Shown here: one piece after another, positions 1 through 5,725 of the stretch | Numbering within the stretch: position 1 is the stretch's first letter | Layout of the letters: the number at the start of each line of letters is the position of its first letter | NCBI GenBank assembly: GCA_031426455.1 | Contig: JANPLI010000047.1 | Location: 1-12,190, forward strand | Length of the DNA stretch: 12,190 nucleotides | Source of the DNA: JANNMJ01 sp031426455 | GTDB lineage: Bacteria; Bacteroidota; Bacteroidia; Cytophagales; Hymenobacteraceae | Direction: 5' to 3' | Notes under the pieces: generated by a model | The model's input: only the letters and a program-made list of their open reading frames with translations | Told to the model about the DNA's origin: nothing | The model's database searches: none | Made by a program: the position numbers and the translations under genes

Positions 1-701
1 ATTTCGGCGGCCAGCCCAACAGCGTGATTTTGAATGGTACGGGTGCCGCCGCCCTCGAAGTTGGCGATCTGGACGGCGACGGCGACCTCGACGTTGTGTT
101 GGCACAGCCTGACAACAGCGTCGTGGGCGTGGCCCTGAACCAGCCGGGCGGGTTCGTAGCGGCCGGCACCGTGCCGGTGGGCGCAGACGCCAGTGCCGTA
201 GCCCTGACCGACCTGGACGGCGACGGCGACCTCGATCTGCTGACGGCCAATACCGGCGGCGGCGCCAATACCGTCAGCGTACGCCTGAATGATGGTACCG
301 GGCAGTTCAGCCTCCCTCCCAGTGGTGCGGAGATAACGGTCGGCGCTGGGGCCACGTTGCTGGCCACCGGCGACCTGGACGGCGATGGCACGCTCGATTT
401 TGCCAACACCAATTACGAAGAAGGCTCGGTCTCGATCCGCTTCAATACGCCCATCGTCACGGGGTTATCAACAGTTAGCTCGATACCTGGGCTGAATCTG
501 TGGCCCAACCCCGCACAGGCCACCGTACAGGTGGGTGGTGCGGCGGCGGGCACGAGCCTGCAACTGCGCGACGCGCTGGGCCGGGTGGTGCGTACGGCCC
601 GCGCCGTTGGGGAAATCACCCCGCTCGACCTGCGCGGGCTGGCGCCGGGGGTTTATATGCTGGAAGTTGGTGCGGCGCGGCGTCGGCTGATGGTGGAATA
701 A
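1..701 (+). CDS. FG-GAP/VCBS repeat protein with T9SS sorting domain (C-terminal part)
   Basis: The reading frame is open to the left edge (first full codon at base 3), so only the last ~232 residues are visible; a GTG at 24 is in frame but is not taken as the start. Three calcium-loop motifs of the form DLDGDGxLD lie at about residues 22-30, 70-78 and 124-132, spaced ~50 residues apart. This is the signature of FG-GAP/VCBS repeats, which fold as beta-propeller blades on secreted or surface proteins. From about residue 160 a T9SS type A C-terminal domain follows: LNLWPNPA, then LRDALGRVV, then LAPGVYMLEV, ending RRLMVE. The protein is therefore probably exported to the periplasm by Sec and moved across the outer membrane by T9SS. 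Its ligand or enzymatic role cannot be told, since any N-terminal domain lies outside. It converges on the peroxiredoxin-like gene with a 53-bp gap in which I see no clear terminator hairpin. Confidence 0.87.
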   Translation, partial: FGGQPNSVILNGTGAAALEVGDLDGDGDLDVVLAQPDNSVVGVALNQPGGFVAAGTVPVGADASAVALTDLDGDGDLDLLTANTGGGANTVSVRLNDGTGQFSLPPSGAEITVGAGATLLATGDLDGDGTLDFANTNYEEGSVSIRFNTPIVTGLSTVSSIPGLNLWPNPAQATVQVGGAAAGTSLQLRDALGRVVRTARAVGEITPLDLRGLAPGVYMLEVGAARRRLMVE

Positions 702-754
702 ACCCCGCTGGACGACAACGACGACGCAATGCCCTGACCGGTGGGCTGCGTGGG

Positions 755-1357
755 CTACATCGGCAGGTGGTCGCCCAGAAACCGGCCATAGAAGGCCCGG
801 CGAATGATCAGCTCTTCGTCGATTACAAAATCGGCGGTGATGCGGGTCAGGGTGGCATCGTCGCGGCTGAACTGTTGCGTTTGCAGCTTCTTACCTTCCT
901 TGATCTTTTTGTTGGCGCCCTTCACGAAGCCCAGCGCCACTTTAGGGAAGGATTTTTCGACCCCGAACGCATCGTGCAACGCGCCTTCCGGGTCGGCGAT
1001 GAAAGTGAACGGCAGGTCTTTATCGGCCAGATACTGCCGTAGCGTGGAATTGTCGGACTCGTAAATCAGCACCACGCGGGTGTGGGCGGCTTTTAGCGAG
1101 TCGGAGCGTTGGGCCAGGCGCGCCAGGCGCAGCTCACAGATCGGGCAGCCTACATCGCGCATAAACGAGAGCAGCACCCGCTGCCCGCGCAGGCTTTCGG
1201 TGCTGATGGTGCGGCCCAGGACGTCAGAAATATTGAACGCCGGCACGGCCTGACTCTCCATCAGGCGCATCGGTGGGGCGGCCAGGGCGGGGGCAAAAGT
1301 TGCCAGCCAAAGCAGCAAAACCGGCAACAGGCGACGGCCGGAGAAGGAAAAAGGCAT
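755..1357 (-). CDS. Secreted peroxiredoxin-like (AhpC/TSA, thioredoxin-fold) protein
   Basis: This 200-residue protein has an N-terminal signal peptide (RR at 8-9, hydrophobic 10-22, likely cleavage after ALA around 26-27). The mature part is one thioredoxin-fold domain. FMRDVGCPICELRL places a CxxC pair at Cys71 and Cys74, in the position of the peroxidatic cysteine of AhpC/TSA peroxiredoxins. The C-terminal pattern ADFVID...RRAFYGRFLGDHLP is typical of the 'peroxiredoxin-like' branch. By family it would reduce peroxides or act as a thiol-disulfide oxidoreductase in the periplasm. The CPIC motif is compatible with either, and substrate is unknown. The ATG start is supported by the signal peptide directly after it. 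It lies 67 bp downstream of murB on the same strand, so co-transcription is possible; no functional link is evident. Confidence 0.82.
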   Translation of the reverse strand: MPFSFSGRRLLPVLLLWLATFAPALAAPPMRLMESQAVPAFNISDVLGRTISTESLRGQRVLLSFMRDVGCPICELRLARLAQRSDSLKAAHTRVVLIYESDNSTLRQYLADKDLPFTFIADPEGALHDAFGVEKSFPKVALGFVKGANKKIKEGKKLQTQQFSRDDATLTRITADFVIDEELIIRRAFYGRFLGDHLPM

Positions 1358-1424
1358 CGGGAGGAAACGGAGATGGACGGAAACGCCGGCAAAGTTGGCG
1401 GATTCCTGCCCAACCGTGCCGCGC

Positions 1425-2477
1425 TCAGAGGACGTTCACCTCCGGTGTCAGCACGACCCCAAACTTTTCCTCGACCGACGCGATGATTTCCTGCGCCAGT
1501 GCCCAGACTTCGGCGCCCTGTGCACCGCCGTGGTTTACCAGCACCAGCGCCTGCCGGTTGTGGACACCGTGGGTGGCCGGGCTATCGGCGGAGCCACCGC
1601 GTCGGTGGCCTTTCCAACCCGCCTGCTCGATCAGCCAACCGGCGGGCACTTTCACGCGCTCACCGCCGGCCAGCAGGTAGCCGGGTACGGCCGGAAAACG
1701 CGCCTTCAGCGCCTCGAATTGACTGACACTGATTTCGGGGTTTTTGAAGAACGATCCGGCATTGCCGATTTCGGCGGGGTCGGGCAGTTTCAAGCGGCGG
1801 ATCTGCACCACGGCCGCGCTGATGTGGCGGGCGCTGAGGGCCTCGTCGGCCACGCCCATCGTGGTGAGCTGCTGGCGGATATCGCCGTAGTCGGTGCGGA
1901 AAGTGGTCACGTTCCGGTGCAGCCGCAGGCCCACGTACACTACCACGTACTGGCCGCGCAACTCATTCTTGAAGATGCTCTCGCGGTAGCCGAAGCGGCA
2001 TTCTTGGGCCGTAAAGCGGCGTTCGCGGCCCGTGGCGATCTCCACGGCATCAAGGTAAGCGAATACCTCGCGTAACTCCACGCCGTAGGCACCGATATTT
2101 TGCAAGGGCGCCGCGCCCACCGTGCCGGGAATGAGCGAGAGGTTTTCGAGGCCGCTCAACTCCTGGGCCAGCGACTTTTCCACCAACTCGTGCCAGCCCA
2201 CGCCGCCGCCCACGTGGGCGATGACGATGTTGCGGTCGGTCGGTTCGGGCAGAAAGAGCAGGTCCGTAATCTCATTTTTCAGTACCACGCCGGCGAAATC
2301 CTGCGTCAGCAGCAGGTTCGAGCCGCCACCGAGGATGAGCTTTTCGGCCCGCGCCACCACGGGTTCGCGCAGCAGTGTGCGCAAGGCCGCGACAGACTTG
2401 AAGCGCGCAAACCAGCGGGCGCGCACATCCATCCCAAAGGTGTTGAACGGGCGAAGGGAGATGTTTTCCTGGAGCAA
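1425..2477 (-). CDS. murB: UDP-N-acetylenolpyruvoylglucosamine reductase MurB
   Basis: MurB is the cytoplasmic FAD enzyme that reduces UDP-GlcNAc-enolpyruvate to UDP-MurNAc with NADPH, the second committed step of peptidoglycan precursor synthesis. All family landmarks are present in 350 residues: NTFGMDVRARWF at the N-terminus, FAD-binding LILGGGSNLL (47-56), SLIPGTVGAAPLQNIGAYG (114-132), YRESIFK with the catalytic-site Arg165, NAGSFFKNP with the proton-donor Ser242, WLIEQAGWKG (281-290), and the C-terminal Glu346 in LTPEVNVL. There is a few-residue insertion between GWKGHRRG and GVHNRQALVLVN. The start is odd: the only codon giving the expected N-terminus is TTG at 2477, immediately next to a G-rich (plus strand) octamer array, and no Shine-Dalgarno is possible there. 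The frame stays open through the array back to a TAA at 2616-2618. Met16 lies inside the conserved region and would be too late. Confidence 0.96.
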   Translation of the reverse strand: MLQENISLRPFNTFGMDVRARWFARFKSVAALRTLLREPVVARAEKLILGGGSNLLLTQDFAGVVLKNEITDLLFLPEPTDRNIVIAHVGGGVGWHELVEKSLAQELSGLENLSLIPGTVGAAPLQNIGAYGVELREVFAYLDAVEIATGRERRFTAQECRFGYRESIFKNELRGQYVVVYVGLRLHRNVTTFRTDYGDIRQQLTTMGVADEALSARHISAAVVQIRRLKLPDPAEIGNAGSFFKNPEISVSQFEALKARFPAVPGYLLAGGERVKVPAGWLIEQAGWKGHRRGGSADSPATHGVHNRQALVLVNHGGAQGAEVWALAQEIIASVEEKFGVVLTPEVNVL

Positions 2478-2485
2478 GGTGGTGG

Positions 2486-2605
2486 TGGTGAGGTGGTAGG
2501 GTGGTGAGGTGGTAGGGTGGTGAGGTGGTAGGGTGGTGAGGTGGTAGGGTGGTGAGGTGGTAGGGTGGTGAGGTGGTAGGGTGGTGAGGTGGTAGGATGG
2601 TAGGT
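2486..2605. repeat. 15-copy octamer array (16-bp alternating unit)
   Basis: The 120-bp tandem array reads, on the plus strand, as TGGTGAGG alternating with TGGTAGGG. Seven GA/AG pairs give an apparent 16-bp unit, with A at 2491, 2507, 2523, 2539, 2555, 2571 and 2587. The last pair member is TGGTAGGA and one further TGGTAGGT follows; GGTGGTGG (2478-2485) precedes. It fills most of the gap between the permease stop and the murB start. The plus strand from 2476 to 2619 contains no C at all, so a murB leader made from it would contain no G. The array has no stop codon in any minus-strand frame and therefore creates spurious proline/histidine/threonine-rich ORFs. Confidence 0.97.
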
Positions 2606-2630
2606 TTTGGGGGTTTTATCACATTGGCGT

Positions 2631-2670
2631 TCAGTCACTCAGTCACTCAGTCACTCAGTCACTCAGTCAC
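2631..2670. repeat. Five-copy TCAGTCAC microsatellite
   Basis: Five perfect tandem copies of the octamer TCAGTCAC run from 2631 to 2670, followed by a partial copy (TCAC) that merges into coding sequence. On the minus strand the unit is GTGACTGA, which carries two TGA triplets. Because 8 is not a multiple of 3, the array stops translation in all three frames. The permease stop codon (2663-2665) and its last Val-Ser-Asp codons lie in the array or its partial copy. Only 25 bp separate it from the upstream G-rich array. Confidence 0.97.
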
Positions 2671-4081
2671 TCACCCGGTAGCCGCGCACGGCGTAAAAGA
2701 GCAGGTCCAGATAGCACAGTGCGGGCAAGGCGAAGGCTGCGCGCAGGCCTGGACCGTGCGTGGCGATCAAACCCATCAGCGGCGGAATCAGCGCTCCGCC
2801 CACGATGGCCATAATCAGGTACGAGGAGCCTTGCTTGGTGAACGTGCCCAAACCGGTGATGGCCAGCGGGAAGATGACCGGCCACATAATGGCGTTGCAG
2901 AGGCCGCAGGCTACGATCAGCCAGAGAGCCGTTTCGCCGCGCAGCGCCATCGAGGCCAGTACCAGCAGTAGCCCGGCCGCGCACACGCCCGCCAGTAGAG
3001 GCCGCGCGGGCAGGCGGCGCAGCAGCGGAATGCCGACCACCCGGCCGACCAGCACCCCAAACCAGTATGATGAAACCAGCACCGCGCCCACGGCTTTGGT
3101 GAAGCCGGCGGTGGTGTCGATGGCGGCGGGGGCCTGACCCAGCAGTACCCCCACGAAATTGGTGGCCACGTTCAGCCCGCGCACCAGGGCTTGCGTGAAC
3201 GGCGATAACGCCCCGATGCCCTGGCTTTCGCCGTATCGGATCAGGAACGAACCGAGGCCCACTTCCACGCCCACGTAGAAGAAAATGGCGCCAATGCCCA
3301 GCACGAGGTGGGGGAAGGCGAGGGCCGAGTTGCGGGTGACGAGTGGCTGATTCGCAGGCGTTGGTAACGACGATTCGTCCGCCGGAATCGCGTCGATTTC
3401 GGGGAGACGGAGCAGGAAGAACAAGCCCGCCAGCAAAGCCAGGAAGAGCGCCAACCCTAGGTAAGGGGCCTTAACGAGGTGACTTTCCTGGGCCAGGCGT
3501 TCGGCCGTTGGCAACGCCGCTAGCTGCGCTTTCGCCAGGGCCGAACCGCCGAATAGCAGCAGCCCGCCCAGCAGCGGCGAGAGGGTGCCGCCCAGTCCAT
3601 TCGCCACGCCCACGATGCTGACGCGCGATGCCGCCAGCCGCGCTGGCCCCAGCACACTTACGTAGGGGTTCGCTGCCACCTGCAACAGCGTGACGCCTGC
3701 GCCGAGCAGACTCAGCCCCGCCAGGAACAGTCCGAACGCCCGTGCATTAGCCGCCGGCACGAATAGCAGCGCGCCCGCCGCCATTACGCTCAATCCCAGT
3801 ACGATGCCGCGCTTGTAGCCCAGCTTTCGCAGCACCCAGCCGGCGGGTAACGACATCAGAAAGTAGGCGCCAAAAAAGGCAAACTGCACCGCCGACGTCG
3901 CCAGGTCCGATAACTGGCACACGTCCTTGAGGTACGGCATCAGCACGTCGTTGAAGTTCGTGACGGCGCCGAACAGGAAGAAAAGCAGCGTCATCGCGGC
4001 CAGCGGCCCGGCGTAGGACGGCGCGGGCGCGGCCGATTCAGGTGACGCCAGAACGGGGGCAGGAGCGGGGGAAAGGGCCAT
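2663..4081 (-). CDS. FHS-family (GluP/FucP-like) sugar:H+ symporter, MFS
   Basis: This is a major facilitator permease of the fucose-galactose-glucose:H+ symporter (FHS) family, importing a hexose across the inner membrane. After a ~25-residue Ala/Pro-rich cytoplasmic lead, the first helix carries FFLFGAVTNFNDVLMPYLK (34-52), the FHS hallmark. RKLGYKRG (85-92) is the loop 2-3 motif, LLQVAANPYVSVLG (132-145) is the second family signature, and VANGLGGTLSPLLGG follows near 159-173. Length (472 residues, about 12 hydrophobic segments) fits. I chose the ATG at 4081 (MALSPAP); the frame extends 35 codons further to 4186, but that part is Arg-rich, unlike the family, and nearly touches the upstream gene. 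The last three residues (VSD) and the stop are made by an octamer repeat. The exact sugar (glucose, galactose, fucose) cannot be told. It lies 109 bp downstream of the DUF4159 gene. Confidence 0.92.
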   Translation of the reverse strand: MALSPAPAPVLASPESAAPAPSYAGPLAAMTLLFFLFGAVTNFNDVLMPYLKDVCQLSDLATSAVQFAFFGAYFLMSLPAGWVLRKLGYKRGIVLGLSVMAAGALLFVPAANARAFGLFLAGLSLLGAGVTLLQVAANPYVSVLGPARLAASRVSIVGVANGLGGTLSPLLGGLLLFGGSALAKAQLAALPTAERLAQESHLVKAPYLGLALFLALLAGLFFLLRLPEIDAIPADESSLPTPANQPLVTRNSALAFPHLVLGIGAIFFYVGVEVGLGSFLIRYGESQGIGALSPFTQALVRGLNVATNFVGVLLGQAPAAIDTTAGFTKAVGAVLVSSYWFGVLVGRVVGIPLLRRLPARPLLAGVCAAGLLLVLASMALRGETALWLIVACGLCNAIMWPVIFPLAITGLGTFTKQGSSYLIMAIVGGALIPPLMGLIATHGPGLRAAFALPALCYLDLLFYAVRGYRVSD

Positions 4082-4190
4082 TGGTGCCCGAAAATTACGC
4101 CGAAGCCGCCCAAAGCGACGGGCCCGCTGATGGAGCGTACTTCGTCCCCCGCAACGATCAAAACGTCTGGGAGCGCCGACGATCACCCGT

Positions 4191-4889
4191 CTAAAAATCC
4201 TGCGTCAGCGCGTAGGTGAGTAGGTTGGCGCCCATTTTCAGGGCGGCGTCGTGGCGGGCGGGCGGGTCGTCGGGGTAGGTGCCGGCGTCTTCCCAGCCGT
4301 TGCCCAGGTCGCATTCGTAGGAATAGAAGCACACCAGCCGGCCCTGCCAGATCAGCCCGAAGCCCTGCGCGGCCTTGCCGTCGTGCTCGTGGACTTTGGG
4401 CAGGCCCTTCGGAAAGTCGAACTTCTGGTGATAGACCGGGTGCGAAAACGGCAGTTCCACGAATTCCAGCTCCGGGAAGACCTTCTTCATCTGGGGGCGG
4501 ACGAACTTGTCGAAGCCGTAATTATCGTCCAGGTGCAGGAAGCCGCCGCCGATCAGGTAGCGGCGCAGGTTTTCGGCTTCGGCATCGGTAAACGTGATCG
4601 AGCCGTGGCCCGTCGCGTGGACGAACGGGTACGTGAACAGCTCCGGCGAACCTGGCTCGACGGTGCCCTCGGTGGGGTCGAGGTTCATCCGAAGTTGCTC
4701 GTTGGCAAACCGGATCAGGTTCGGCAGCGACGTTTTATTGGCGTACCAGTCGCCGCCGCCCTGATACTTCAGGCGCGCAATACGAAACGACGGCGCCGCC
4801 GGGCGCAAAGCCATCAGGGCGAAGGCCGTCAGCAGCGGCAACACGAACCAGGCGGTCAGGCGCAGAAAAGGCAGGCGAAGAAAACGCAT
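4191..4889 (-). CDS. DUF4159 domain protein, membrane-anchored or exported
   Basis: The 232-residue protein starts with a basic stretch and one hydrophobic segment (about 11-28), a signal peptide or N-terminal anchor, followed by a single DUF4159 domain. Recognisable family blocks are RLKYQGGGDWYANKTSLPNL (39-58), YPFVHATGHG (87-96), LRRYLIGGGFLHLDDNYGFD (108-127), LPFSHPVYH (146-154) and WEDAGTYPDDPPARHDAALKMG near the C-terminus. The fold is related to class I glutamine-amidotransferase-like domains, but no catalytic Cys is obvious at the expected place. The function is unknown. Longer homologs sit in gliding/aerotolerance-type loci; the short form seen here is, from memory, often next to rsmE in Bacteroidota. 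Its start is 39 bp after the rsmE stop on the same strand, so it is probably co-transcribed with rsmE. The domain should face the periplasm. Confidence 0.9.
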   Translation of the reverse strand: MRFLRLPFLRLTAWFVLPLLTAFALMALRPAAPSFRIARLKYQGGGDWYANKTSLPNLIRFANEQLRMNLDPTEGTVEPGSPELFTYPFVHATGHGSITFTDAEAENLRRYLIGGGFLHLDDNYGFDKFVRPQMKKVFPELEFVELPFSHPVYHQKFDFPKGLPKVHEHDGKAAQGFGLIWQGRLVCFYSYECDLGNGWEDAGTYPDDPPARHDAALKMGANLLTYALTQDF

Positions 4890-4928
4890 TCAGGCAGGAA
4901 AGTGGACGTAAAGAAAGCGGCAGCTGGT

Positions 4929-5675
4929 TCAGGCCGCACCGGCGGCGCGCACCAACGCGGTGGCATAAAGGGCGGCAGTTTCGGTTCGTAGCACGGTGGC
5001 GCCGAGCGTAACCGGCGCAAAGCCGCCCGCCCGCGCCTGGGCCACTTCGGCTTCGGTAAAATCTCCCTCCGGCCCGATCAGCACGGCTACGGACGCGGTG
5101 CCCGGCGGTACCGTCAGCGGCTGCCGCTCGGCGGGGTCGGCCGTCAGGTGCGCCACGAACTTTGCTTCGGCCGTGCTTGCGTCCGCCAACGCCGTCGCCA
5201 GCGGCGTGAGTTCGTCCAGCGCGGGCAGCCACGCGCCGCCGCTTTGCTTGAGGGCCGCGATGGCGATCTTGCGCAGCCGGTCGAGCTTCAACTCGCGGCG
5301 CTCGGCGCGTTGCGTCAGGATAGGCGTCAAACGGGCTAGCCCCAGTTCGGTGGCCTTTTCGAGGAGCCATTCCAGGCGGTCCAGGTTTTTGGTGGGCGCC
5401 ACCAGCAGATGCAGGGCGGGGGCGGGTGCAGAGGTCAGCGTTTGCCGCGCCACCAGTAACGCCGCGCCGCGCTTGGTCACCTCCGTCAGCGTGCCGAAGT
5501 AGGTGTGGCCGGCGCCGTCGAGAGCTTCTACGGGCGCGCCCCCGTTCAGCCGTAGCACCCGCGTGAGGTGGTGGGCTTCCTCATCCGGAATCGGTAGGCG
5601 GAACGGAGCGCCCGGCGCAGTCGCTTCGGAAGCGACCGACAGTAAGGGAGTGGGCAGAAAAAGGCGGTAAGGCAT
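4929..5675 (-). CDS. rsmE: 16S rRNA (uracil-1498-N3)-methyltransferase RsmE
   Basis: RsmE is a SPOUT-class methyltransferase that uses SAM to methylate N3 of U1498 in 16S rRNA of the small subunit. The 248-residue length is normal. The N-terminal PUA-like domain (MPYRLFLP..., HHLTRVLRLNGG at 35-46) is followed by the SPOUT domain: LVAPTKNLDRLEWLLEKATE (91-110), LGLARLTPIL (111-120), then the SAM-knot signatures IGPEGDFTEAE (200-210) and LGATVLRTETAAL (224-236). I chose the ATG at 5675. An in-frame TTG three codons upstream (5684) is possible but adds only MPP. The gene begins 50 bp after the protease stop and ends 39 bp before the DUF4159 start, all on one strand. No Shine-Dalgarno is visible. 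Confidence 0.95.
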   Translation of the reverse strand: MPYRLFLPTPLLSVASEATAPGAPFRLPIPDEEAHHLTRVLRLNGGAPVEALDGAGHTYFGTLTEVTKRGAALLVARQTLTSAPAPALHLLVAPTKNLDRLEWLLEKATELGLARLTPILTQRAERRELKLDRLRKIAIAALKQSGGAWLPALDELTPLATALADASTAEAKFVAHLTADPAERQPLTVPPGTASVAVLIGPEGDFTEAEVAQARAGGFAPVTLGATVLRTETAALYATALVRAAGAA

Positions 5676-5725
5676 CGGCGGCAACGGTACGGCCGCAAAG
5701 GTCGGGCGCCGTGCGGTAGCGCGGG

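Noticed and set aside
65..400. Repeated DNA words (GGACGGCGACGGCGACCTCG) in the FG-GAP gene as a mobile or regulatory repeat
   Set aside because: They encode the DxDGDGxLD calcium loops of FG-GAP/VCBS blades and are explained by protein structure.
702..754. Bidirectional terminator between the converging FG-GAP and peroxiredoxin-like genes
   Set aside because: No convincing GC stem with a T-run is visible in the 53-bp gap.
1395..2075. Plus-strand ORF (226 codons) opposite murB
   Set aside because: Antisense shadow; MurB motifs are unambiguous on the minus strand.
2272..2638. Two minus-strand ORFs rich in Pro, Thr, His and Leu crossing the octamer array
   Set aside because: They exist only because the C/A/T-only minus-strand repeat lacks stop codons in all frames; their other halves are out-of-frame readings of murB.
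2486..2670. Possible CRISPR array
   Set aside because: The units are 8 bp and directly adjacent, with no unique spacers and no cas genes nearby.
4082..4186. 35-residue N-terminal extension of the permease
   Set aside because: It is Arg-rich and unlike the family, begins almost at the stop of the upstream gene, and the ATG at 4081 gives a normal FHS protein. A TAATTTTC box next to that ATG was also dropped as a promoter because no properly spaced -33 element accompanies it.
4251..4991. Plus-strand ORF (246 codons) opposite the DUF4159 gene
   Set aside because: Antisense shadow of a clearly recognisable family with no domain features of its own.
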